Assembly: GCF_000797465.1 (NCBI RefSeq)
Contig: NZ_JSWG01000015.1
Coordinates: forward strand, 1-64,000
Reading direction: 5' to 3'
Length of the DNA: 64,000 bases
Origin: Psychroserpens jangbogonensis
GTDB lineage: Bacteria > Bacteroidota > Bacteroidia > Flavobacteriales > Flavobacteriaceae
Made by a program: the position numbers and the translations under genes. The notes under the pieces were generated by a model. It had not been told where the DNA came from and ran no database searches. It saw only the letters and a list, made by a program, of their open reading frames with translations. Below, piece after piece: positions 55,578 through 61,838 of the stretch (position 1 is its first letter; the number at the start of each line of letters is the position of its first letter).

Positions 55578-56769
55578 GATCTTCTTCCTTATCTATGCGA
55601 TTGTCATCAAATGACGATGGTAATAAGTTAGGGATTAGCTTTGCAAATATTGGTAATAAAATAGCACCTCCTGGAAGCAAGAAAATGGCTAAACTAGGAA
55701 TGGTTTTCAATACGTCAATGAGTTGAGCTTGTAGCTTTTTTTGTTCCTCTTTACTTAAATCGGAATGTGTAGATTTTGTGATAAGCAACATTAACTCCTT
55801 ACTCTGTCTTACTTCTTTTATAATGCGTTTACTATTTCGTCTAATTAGTTTGGTCACTAAATGCGATGAGTTTTCGTAAAAACTTGAAATAGGGTTTTTA
55901 TGCTGAAATAAAAGCACTTCCTTTTTGTGAGCTGTATGAAATTTGAAAACACATAAAATAGAATCCTGAATCTCACTAGTCTCAACCTCTAATCGTTTTG
56001 CCAATTGAATTAAGAATTGGTATTCGGTTTTTTCAAGGATTTCATCATCCCAAATGGACAAACTCATCAAGTCAATAAGATATTTTTTCTCGTTGGTATT
56101 GATGTCATAATCAGTATTGTAAATGAGATCTTCAATATCAACATCTAGATTAGGTAACGATGTCGACGCTTCAATGCCATCTATAATCTGTTTGTCATAA
56201 TCTGTAATCTTAGACTTAGAATTTAGTGATTTGTACAAAGTACCAATAATGATACTCTCCAAATGCGCTGCGTATGATTTTGGTTCTATCGCATCTGCTA
56301 AAAAGCTATCAAAGGTTAATACATCAACAAACAACAAAGAATTGGTGATAGATTTATTGAAATTTCTGGTGATGATATTATCATCTATTTGAACTCTTTC
56401 GTGAATTAATCGCTCTAACATAGAGGTGTCACTTTTACCAATCACCAATTTATCCCAAAGCGATAAATCTGCCACTTCAAGCGACTTATAAAAGCTGAGT
56501 AAGGTTTCAATAAATTCGTTAGTTTTCACCGAACCTTTTCTAAAATAGTAGATGTGATACAATCCTGTGATGAGGTTGGCTTTTGCCAGTTCATCTTCAG
56601 AATATTTTAGTGTGCCATTAACATTCTCAGAGACGCCAACATTCACACCATAAATAAATCCATAGTCTTTCAAGCTAGAGTACAAGCTATGGTAATTCTC
56701 AAATGGAATTCCTTTCTTAGAAATTTGCGAGCAAAATTTTTCTATCCAGCCAGCAGTAGATGGATTCAT
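55570..56769 (-). CDS. LETM1-like protein
   Basis: This 399-residue protein is mainly helical and soluble up to about 330. The C-terminal 60 residues hold a hydrophobic segment with 'LKTIPSLAIFLLPGGAILLP' followed by 'FAKLIPNLLPSSF', the signature of LETM1-like proteins known from the mitochondrial cation transporter. In flavobacterial annotations such proteins are sometimes called LETM1-related and linked to biofilm formation; I cannot confirm a function. Its short acidic tail (NRIDKEEDPT) overlaps the CrtC-like gene. Confidence 0.8.
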   Translation of the reverse strand: MNPSTAGWIEKFCSQISKKGIPFENYHSLYSSLKDYGFIYGVNVGVSENVNGTLKYSEDELAKANLITGLYHIYYFRKGSVKTNEFIETLLSFYKSLEVADLSLWDKLVIGKSDTSMLERLIHERVQIDDNIITRNFNKSITNSLLFVDVLTFDSFLADAIEPKSYAAHLESIIIGTLYKSLNSKSKITDYDKQIIDGIEASTSLPNLDVDIEDLIYNTDYDINTNEKKYLIDLMSLSIWDDEILEKTEYQFLIQLAKRLEVETSEIQDSILCVFKFHTAHKKEVLLFQHKNPISSFYENSSHLVTKLIRRNSKRIIKEVRQSKELMLLITKSTHSDLSKEEQKKLQAQLIDVLKTIPSLAIFLLPGGAILLPIFAKLIPNLLPSSFDDNRIDKEEDPT

Positions 56770-56893
56770 ACTTTAGTTTTAAAGACAGTGCAAAGTTAAT
56801 TTTTTATCGGCTCGTTCAACGATTTTTATTTTAATTACAAATATTTAACAAAACCGCAATTGCACTTTTTACTAAAGTTTAAATAGTTTCTTG

Positions 56894-57715
56894 TTATCCA
56901 GTAATATGATAACCACCATCCACGTGTCTAATCTCTCCAGTAATTGAAAGATCTGGTCTAAAGAGGTGAATGATTTCATGAGCAAGATCCATAGGTTTGG
57001 CATTTCCTAAAGGACTCATTTTATTTGAAGTCTGCACATCTTCTTCGTTTAATGTGGCATTTCCTGCTTTACTTCCCATATATGGAGAAAAACGTAAGAC
57101 ATTCACTCGAATATCATGAGATCGTCCAAGCTCGTCTGCTAGCTCAACCGTTATTCTCTCTAAGGCAGCTTTTGCGATGCTAATATTTCGATACGGATGG
57201 AATGTAACCTTAGCGGCAGCAATGTAACTTAGAGAACAAATAGAAGCACCAGATTGTAGTACCTTATGTTTTAGTAAGTAATGCGTTAAACGTATAAGTG
57301 AATACGCTGATACATCCATAGTATCACAAAATTCGGCTTTGGTAACGTCTAGTAACGGTTTTACTTCTTTATTACGAATGGTTTTATCCATTGCAATGGC
57401 ATGAAGGAATCCATTTAATTTGATGTTTTTTTCTGAAAGGCTACGTGCAAAAGAATCAATGTTATCATCTAGAGTAACATCGAGAATTTCAACTGATGAA
57501 TCACCTAATTCTTCAGTGACAGCCTCCTTGAAGTCTTGAAAGTTTTTATTTAAAAATGCTTTGGCTTTTTCTGATAAGTTCTCATGATGCGAACTCACTC
57601 CAAGTCCAGTACAAACGACTTTTCCGCCTTGTTTAATAATCTCTTTGGCGACGTACATTGCAAGCGAATGTTTATCTGCGATACCAGTAATTAAGAATGT
57701 TGTATTTGAAAGCAT
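56894..57715 (-). CDS. FabI-like short-chain dehydrogenase
   Basis: This 273-residue enzyme has the FabI-type SDR arrangement: 'LITGIADKHSLAMYVAKEI' instead of the usual GxxxGxG loop, 'DVSAYSL', Tyr164 in 'SLSYIAAAKV' and the second Tyr175/Lys182 pair ('HPYRNISIAKAALERI', Y-x6-K). FabI reduces the enoyl group bound to acyl carrier protein with NADH. The core fits, but the sequence differs from the main FabI type, so a related enoyl-thioester reductase is possible. It is 33 bases downstream of a FabH-like gene and may work with it in a dedicated fatty-acid path. Confidence 0.82.
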   Translation of the reverse strand: MLSNTTFLITGIADKHSLAMYVAKEIIKQGGKVVCTGLGVSSHHENLSEKAKAFLNKNFQDFKEAVTEELGDSSVEILDVTLDDNIDSFARSLSEKNIKLNGFLHAIAMDKTIRNKEVKPLLDVTKAEFCDTMDVSAYSLIRLTHYLLKHKVLQSGASICSLSYIAAAKVTFHPYRNISIAKAALERITVELADELGRSHDIRVNVLRFSPYMGSKAGNATLNEEDVQTSNKMSPLGNAKPMDLAHEIIHLFRPDLSITGEIRHVDGGYHITG

Positions 57716-57748
57716 AGTTTTTGTGTTAATGAAAATGACGGTTTGTAT

Positions 57749-58720
57749 TTACCATTTGTATAAAGCTGTTCCCCAAGTCCAACCTGCACCAACGGCTGCG
57801 AATAATAGCAAATCTCCATTTTCAAATTGGTTGTTTTTTAAAGTCTCATCAAGAATTATAGGAATCGTTCCTCCTGAAGTATTTGCGTATCTGTCCATAT
57901 TGGTTTTTACCTTTTCAAAAGGCAGATCAACACGTTTTGCAACTTCCTGAAGAATTTTTATACTTGGCTGATGAGGCAATAAGAATTTGATTTCGTCGAC
58001 TGTTCGTTTGTTTTTTGAGAGTATTTCTTCAATGCATTTCGGAACCACGTCAATTGCAGTTTTATAAACTTCTTGACCATTCATTTGGAAATAGTGTCCT
58101 CCAGAATTGGTGGTATCTGCAGTCGCTGGTTTTTCAGATCCACCAGCAGGAATTGTAAAATGTTCTTTTCCGCTGCCATCAGTATGTAAAATAAAGTCAA
58201 TAAATCCTTTATCTTCTGTAGTATCAGAAAGTACAATGGCACCTGCACCATCACCAAAAAACACAGCATCTCTTCGTGTCCAATCGGTTATGGTAGAAAA
58301 CGTATCTGCACCAATCACGAGCACATTTTTATACATGCCAGACTTTATATATTGAACAGCAGTAGAGGTGGCAAATAAAGCACCAGAACACACAGCCGAA
58401 ATATCAAAAGCGACCGCATTTGTAGCCTTTAATTTGTCTTGAACAAAACAAGCGCATGATGGCGCAAGTCTATCTGCAGTAGCTGTGGCTAAAATAATGA
58501 GATCAATATCATTAGGTGATAAATTGGCATCTTTAATGGCTAGTAATCCAGCTTCATAAGCTAAATCACTTGTGGTTTCGCCAGTTGAAATTCGACGTTC
58601 TTTAATACCAAGGTTTTCGAAAATCCATTTGTCTGATGATCCTACAGATTCAAAAAAGTCATTTTTGACAATATTTTTCGGAGCATAAGAACCAGTTCCT
58701 TTTATATATGCATTAATCAT
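57749..58720 (-). CDS. Beta-ketoacyl-ACP synthase III family protein
   Basis: This 323-residue condensing enzyme has the catalytic triad of FabH: Cys111 in 'DISAVCSGALF', His250 in 'FLLPHQPSIKI' and Asn280 in 'DRYANTSGGTIP'. FabH starts fatty acid synthesis by joining acetyl-CoA with malonyl-ACP. There is no acpP or plsX beside it, which differs from the usual fatty acid cluster, so it may serve a special lipid instead. It is transcribed just before the FabI-like gene. Confidence 0.9.
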   Translation of the reverse strand: MINAYIKGTGSYAPKNIVKNDFFESVGSSDKWIFENLGIKERRISTGETTSDLAYEAGLLAIKDANLSPNDIDLIILATATADRLAPSCACFVQDKLKATNAVAFDISAVCSGALFATSTAVQYIKSGMYKNVLVIGADTFSTITDWTRRDAVFFGDGAGAIVLSDTTEDKGFIDFILHTDGSGKEHFTIPAGGSEKPATADTTNSGGHYFQMNGQEVYKTAIDVVPKCIEEILSKNKRTVDEIKFLLPHQPSIKILQEVAKRVDLPFEKVKTNMDRYANTSGGTIPIILDETLKNNQFENGDLLLFAAVGAGWTWGTALYKW

Positions 58721-58951
58721 AGGCTAATTTTAGCCATCAAAATTCTATAATAATTAATAGAATAAACCCTAAAAATCAATTAGTTGGATATTATTGTGAG
58801 ATGCATAAAAATGATATGCTCAAAAAACACATATGATAAAATGAGCTATATAAAGTCTCTCGAATTACAGTATTCGTAATTGAATTTTTCCCGATTGGAT
58901 ACATTTTTGCTCAATCTTGAGTCAAAATTAATGCTGTGAAGTGGTCTTGTG
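58721..58951. other. Intergenic stretch without recognised feature
   Basis: These 231 bases hold no believable gene. The palindromic words AATTAC and GTAATT (about 58864-58881) form a weak stem, and A/T runs are common. I see no promoter match good enough to report for the FabH-like gene. Confidence 0.3.
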
Positions 58952-59644
58952 TTACCTTTTTCTTAGCTCGTCAAGTAATTGTTTTCGTTCGTTGGTCGAT
59001 TCAGGATTTTTCAACCAAGCGTCGTATAAATCCTTTAGTCTTTTGCCATCAATTTCTAAGTCAGTTTTAAAATTGTAAGTCAAAAATGCATTCGGAATTC
59101 CAAACACATAGGTTCTAGGAAACACATTTAAATCGGTGATAACAGTTATTTCTGGGTAATCGTTAATTCGGTTTTGAAGTGGCAACAGCTTTGTTGTGAT
59201 GCTATCGGTTACAAATACCTGAAGCGGCATCGCGTCTTTTTCTTTTAATTGGTAACTAAATAATGAATCGATTTCAATAGCTCTTTTTAGAATGTGAAGC
59301 GTATCTATTGCAGATGTATTTGGCATCGTAAGCAATTCATTGGTATTTGAGATATGATAGATCTGGTTTTGATTGTAGATGGACACACTCATTAAACTGC
59401 TATCATATTTCCATTTTAATTCAATGACATCCGTATTGATTTTAAGAAAGTCTATATACTGTGGTGATTCTGATATTATGGACTTTTGGATATCATCCTT
59501 TTTGTTTGGAAATTTTTCAATTAAATCCAATAGCATATTAGAGGTCACATCATATCGTACGCCTTGAATTGAATCTTGGGCACATAGAGTAGTGCTACTT
59601 ATGAAGATGACACATAAGCCGATTGTTTTGAAAATGCTGTTCAT
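58952..59644 (-). CDS. Secreted protein, unknown function
   Basis: This 230-residue protein starts at ATG 59644 with a signal peptide (MNSIFKTIGLCVIFISS, cut near ...TLCAQD). A longer frame upstream contains a hydrophobic but unnatural stretch and I reject it. The mature part is polar and mostly beta/alpha mixed, with no motif I know; 'LYDAWLKNPESTNERKQLLD' at the end is a charged helix. It stands alone on the minus strand next to the Imm17-like gene (gap 31 bases). Confidence 0.7.
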   Translation of the reverse strand: MNSIFKTIGLCVIFISSTTLCAQDSIQGVRYDVTSNMLLDLIEKFPNKKDDIQKSIISESPQYIDFLKINTDVIELKWKYDSSLMSVSIYNQNQIYHISNTNELLTMPNTSAIDTLHILKRAIEIDSLFSYQLKEKDAMPLQVFVTDSITTKLLPLQNRINDYPEITVITDLNVFPRTYVFGIPNAFLTYNFKTDLEIDGKRLKDLYDAWLKNPESTNERKQLLDELRKR

Positions 59645-59675
59645 TTTTTTCGGGCTAATACTAACATTCACGTTA

Positions 59676-59888
59676 CTATTTACTTGATATTTTGTAAGCG
59701 ATGAAGAATAGAAACAATCCAAGTATAGCATAAAAAATGCGTGACCCATTTCGTCCTAATATATTGACTAGAAACTCAGCCTTTCTGTTTTCGAAGAAAA
59801 AATCCCAATTAAGGATACTGGCTATAATTGAAAATGCACCAGCACCAATTGAAATGATTAAGGCAATCAGTTCTTTATTGTCTTCCAT
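59676..59888 (-). CDS. Imm17-like small membrane protein
   Basis: This 70-residue protein has two membrane helices (about 7-25 and 49-66) and between them 'NWDFFFENRKAEFLVNILGR', a pattern that I recall from the immunity-17 family. Those proteins are two-helix membrane proteins often annotated as immunity factors against T6SS or polymorphic toxins. No toxin gene is nearby, so a direct immunity role is only a guess. It is 25 bases from a tiny Lys-rich gene transcribed ahead of it. Confidence 0.65.
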   Translation of the reverse strand: MEDNKELIALIISIGAGAFSIIASILNWDFFFENRKAEFLVNILGRNGSRIFYAILGLFLFFIAYKISSK

Positions 59889-59913
59889 AGTAATTAAGCG
59901 TTGTTGTACAATT

Positions 59914-60012
59914 CTACTTCCCTTTCTTTAAGCGTTTTGCTGCTTTCTTTTCTTTAGGAGTTAGAGCTGCTTCTTTTTTTACGTTCTTTTTTGAGTCTTT
60001 ACTTTTAGCCAT
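59914..60012 (-). CDS. Lys-rich micro-protein, 32 residues
   Basis: This frame starts MAKSKDSKKNVKKEAALT and ends PKEKKAAKRLKKGK, so nearly half its residues are Lys or Arg. Small proteins of the type MAKSKD..KK are common in flavobacteria near housekeeping genes and are conserved there, though their role is unknown to me. It is upstream of the Imm17-like gene on the same strand, with 25 bases between, and should be read in one unit with it. Confidence 0.6.
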   Translation of the reverse strand: MAKSKDSKKNVKKEAALTPKEKKAAKRLKKGK

Positions 60013-60123
60013 GATCTGTTGTTTTAAGGTTTAGAAAACAAGTTAGTAAAATAAAGTTAGTACAGGCAGAACTAGTAATTAATTATTTAGCTGTAGGTAA
60101 ATGCTGTCGTATTTCTAAACAAA

Positions 60124-60180
60124 TTGTTAAAATCTGTTAACAATGGTTAATGACTGTAACATTTTTAAAATAGGGTCGTC
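60124..60180 (+). promoter_or_regulatory. Palindrome and ECF-type promoter of unit 1
   Basis: TTGTTAA (60124-60130), six bases, then TTAACAA (60137-60143) form a perfect palindrome. TGTAAC (60155-60160) and CGTC (60177-60180), spaced by 16 bases, follow. The palindrome ends 11 bases before the -35 box, a position suited to an activator or repressor. Confidence 0.65.
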
Positions 60181-60211
60181 TATAGAGTATAAACAATCAA
60201 ATATCACAACC

Positions 60212-60298
60212 ATGAGAACTTTAAACACAAACAGAATTACAGGAGCATCAAACAAAACGAAAAGCTTTGTTTGGAATACAAAAAGACGTTACAACTAA
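60212..60298 (+). CDS. Basic 28-residue micropeptide, class I, copy 1
   Basis: The peptide starts MRTLNTNRITGASNK and ends SFVWNTKRRYN. It contains seven Arg or Lys and no Asp or Glu, with Trp21 near the end, so it is strongly cationic. No signal peptide is seen and there is no Shine-Dalgarno sequence, as is normal in this group. Two similar peptides follow in the same transcript. I do not recognise the family. DNA, RNA, ribosome or membrane binding would suit the charge, but that is only inference. Translation is supported by purely synonymous variation among copies. Confidence 0.75.
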   Translation: MRTLNTNRITGASNKTKSFVWNTKRRYN

Positions 60299-60337
60299 AC
60301 ACTATATATTAACCATCAATCAATAAATATCACAACC

Positions 60338-60424
60338 ATGAGAACTTTAAACACAAACAGAATTACAGGAGCATCAAACAAAACGAAAAGCTTCGTTTGG
60401 AATACAAAAAGACGTTACAACTAA
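60338..60424 (+). CDS. Micropeptide class I, copy 2
   Basis: Encodes exactly the same 28 residues as copy 1; the only difference inside the gene is TTC for TTT at Phe19. Its leader ATCACAACC is the same as that of copy 1. Confidence 0.75.
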   Translation: MRTLNTNRITGASNKTKSFVWNTKRRYN

Positions 60425-60462
60425 ACAATACATATAAACCATCAATCAATACAATCACAATC

Positions 60463-60549
60463 ATGAGAACTTTAAACACAAATAGAATTACAGCAACATC
60501 AAACAAATCAAAAGCTGTTGTTTGGAATACAAAAAGACGCTACAGTTAA
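60463..60549 (+). CDS. Micropeptide class II, copy 3
   Basis: This 28-residue variant keeps MRTLNTNRIT and VWNTKRRY but has Ala11, Thr12, Ser16, Ala18, Val19 and Ser28 where class I has Gly, Ala, Thr, Ser, Phe and Asn. It always stands third in a unit and closes the operon. The charge is the same (+7, no acid). Confidence 0.75.
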   Translation: MRTLNTNRITATSNKSKAVVWNTKRRYS

Positions 60550-60597
60550 TAGCGAATACTATATAGATCACACATCAATCAAGATCATCAGTAAACA

Positions 60598-60628
60598 CCC
60601 TTGTTAATTTATATTTTCAAGGGTTTTT
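60598..60628 (+). terminator. Terminator of micropeptide unit 1
   Basis: CCCTTG (60598-60603) pairs with CAAGGG (60618-60623) around a 14-base AT loop, followed by TTTTTA. It lies about 49 bases behind the third peptide. Confidence 0.8.
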
Positions 60629-60701
60629 ATTTGCCTAGTAGTCAAAGAACAAGTAATTAATTATTTTGTTGTAGGTAAACACTCTCGTATTTCTAAATAT
60701 A

Positions 60702-60758
60702 TTGTTAAACTCTGTTAACAAGGGTTAATGACTGTAACATTTTTAAAATAGGGTCGTC
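60702..60758 (+). promoter_or_regulatory. Palindrome and ECF-type promoter of unit 2
   Basis: Palindrome TTGTTAA (60702-60708)/TTAACAA (60715-60721); TGTAAC at 60733-60738; CGTC at 60755-60758, spaced 16. The spacer between palindrome arms differs from unit 1 in two bases while the arms are unchanged, which supports function of the arms. Confidence 0.65.
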
Positions 60759-60789
60759 TATAGAGTATAAACAATCAAATATCACAACC

Positions 60790-60876
60790 ATGAGAACTTT
60801 AAACACAAACAGAATTACAGGAGCATCAAACAAAACGAAAAGCTTTGTTTGGAATACAAAAAGACGTTACAACTAA
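60790..60876 (+). CDS. Micropeptide class I, copy 4
   Basis: Nucleotide-identical to copy 1 over the whole gene and its leader; first gene of unit 2. Confidence 0.75.
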   Translation: MRTLNTNRITGASNKTKSFVWNTKRRYN

Positions 60877-60915
60877 ACACTATATATTAACCATCAATCA
60901 ATAAATATCACAACC

Positions 60916-61002
60916 ATGAGAACTTTAAACACAAACAGAATTACAGGAGCATCAAACAAAACGAAAAGCTTTGTTTGGAATACAAAAAGACGTTACAACT
61001 AA
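60916..61002 (+). CDS. Micropeptide class I, copy 5
   Basis: Same peptide as copy 1, with no base change inside the gene. It is the middle gene of unit 2. Confidence 0.75.
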   Translation: MRTLNTNRITGASNKTKSFVWNTKRRYN

Positions 61003-61041
61003 ACAATACATATAAACCATCAATCAATAAAAATCACAATC

Positions 61042-61128
61042 ATGAGAACTTTAAACACAAATAGAATTACAGCAACATCAAACAAATCAAAAGCTGTTGT
61101 TTGGAATACAAAAAGACGCTACAGTTAA
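61042..61128 (+). CDS. Micropeptide class II, copy 6
   Basis: Identical to copy 3 over the gene; last gene of unit 2, with leader ATCACAATC as for copy 3. Confidence 0.75.
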   Translation: MRTLNTNRITATSNKSKAVVWNTKRRYS

Positions 61129-61176
61129 TAGCGAATACTATATAGATCACACATCAATCAAGATCATCAGTAAACA

Positions 61177-61209
61177 CCCTTGTTAATTTATATTTTCAAG
61201 GGTTTTTAT
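61177..61209 (+). terminator. Terminator of micropeptide unit 2
   Basis: CCCTTG (61177-61182) and CAAGGG (61197-61202) with the same loop and T run as in unit 1. Confidence 0.8.
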
Positions 61210-61280
61210 TTGCCTAGTAGTCATAGAACAAGTAATTAATTATTTTGTTGTAGGTAAACACTCTCGTATTTCTAAATATA

Positions 61281-61337
61281 TTGTTAAACTCTGTTAACAA
61301 GGGTTAACGACTGTAACATTTTTAAAATAGGGTCGTC
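61281..61337 (+). promoter_or_regulatory. Palindrome and ECF-type promoter of unit 3
   Basis: Palindrome TTGTTAA (61281-61287)/TTAACAA (61294-61300); TGTAAC at 61312-61317; CGTC at 61334-61337, spaced 16. One base between palindrome and -35 differs from unit 2, while the boxes are unchanged. Confidence 0.65.
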
Positions 61338-61368
61338 TATAGAGTATAAACAATCAAATATCACAACC

Positions 61369-61455
61369 ATGAGAACTTTAAACACAAACAGAATTACAGG
61401 AGCATCAAATAAAACGAAAAGCTTCGTTTGGAATACAAAAAGACGTTACAACTAA
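61369..61455 (+). CDS. Micropeptide class I, copy 7
   Basis: Same peptide as copy 1, with two synonymous changes (Asn14 AAT, Phe19 TTC). First gene of unit 3. Confidence 0.75.
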   Translation: MRTLNTNRITGASNKTKSFVWNTKRRYN

Positions 61456-61493
61456 ACACTATATATTAACCATCAATCAATACAATCACAATC

Positions 61494-61580
61494 ATGAGAA
61501 CTTTAAACACAAATAGAATTACAGGAGCATCAAACAAAACGAAAAGTTTCGTTTGGAATACAAAAAGACGTTACAACTAA
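61494..61580 (+). CDS. Micropeptide class I, copy 8 (chimeric at DNA level)
   Basis: The peptide is class I, but the leader ATCACAATC and the Asn7 codon AAT are those of class II genes; Ser18 AGT and Phe19 TTC are synonymous changes. The mixture points to gene conversion between a class II and a class I copy. Confidence 0.75.
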   Translation: MRTLNTNRITGASNKTKSFVWNTKRRYN

Positions 61581-61618
61581 ACACTATATATTAACCATCA
61601 ATCAATACAATCACAATC

Positions 61619-61705
61619 ATGAGAACTTTAAACACAAATAGAATTACAGCAACATCAAACAAATCAAAAGCAGTTGTTTGGAATACAAAAAGACGCTACA
61701 GTTAA
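61619..61705 (+). CDS. Micropeptide class II, copy 9
   Basis: Class II peptide, with one synonymous change from copies 3 and 6 (Ala18 GCA for GCT). Last gene of unit 3. Confidence 0.75.
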   Translation: MRTLNTNRITATSNKSKAVVWNTKRRYS

Positions 61706-61753
61706 TAGCGAATACTATATAGATCAGACATCAATCAAGATCATCAGTAAACA

Positions 61754-61788
61754 CCCTTGTTAATTTATATTTTCAAGGGTTTTTATTT
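61754..61788 (+). terminator. Terminator of micropeptide unit 3
   Basis: CCCTTG (61754-61759) and CAAGGG (61774-61779), loop and T run as in units 1 and 2. It also lies 50 bases from the convergent stop of the HerA-like gene. Confidence 0.8.
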
Positions 61789-61838
61789 GCCTAGTATTTA
61801 TAGAATCCTTAATTAATTATAGACCTTGTAAGAGCCAG

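Larger units (their letters stand above)
60068..61803 (+). repeat. Three tandem 578/579-bp units with micropeptide genes
   Basis: Units start at 60068, 60646 and 61225 with the words AGAAC(A/T)AGTAATTAATTATT. Each contains, in order, the palindrome TTGTTAA-n6-TTAACAA, an ECF-type promoter, three 28-residue micropeptide genes and a CCCTTG/CAAGGG terminator. A partial fourth unit start remains at 61795-61823 (CTAGTATTTATAGAATCC). No long gene lies in the 1.8 kb. The tandem arrangement makes copy-number change likely. Confidence 0.95.

Noticed and set aside
57645-57950. Plus-strand frame across the FabI/FabH junction.
   Set aside because: It overlaps two well-supported genes on the other strand and has no recognisable feature.
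59645-59749. N-terminal extension of the secreted protein at 58952.
   Set aside because: It would overlap the Imm17-like gene and hide the signal peptide.
60068-61803. The micropeptide region looks like a long CRISPR-like or satellite repeat.
   Set aside because: Unit length is 578/579 bp with clear start codon, stop codon, promoter and terminator in each; differences are synonymous.
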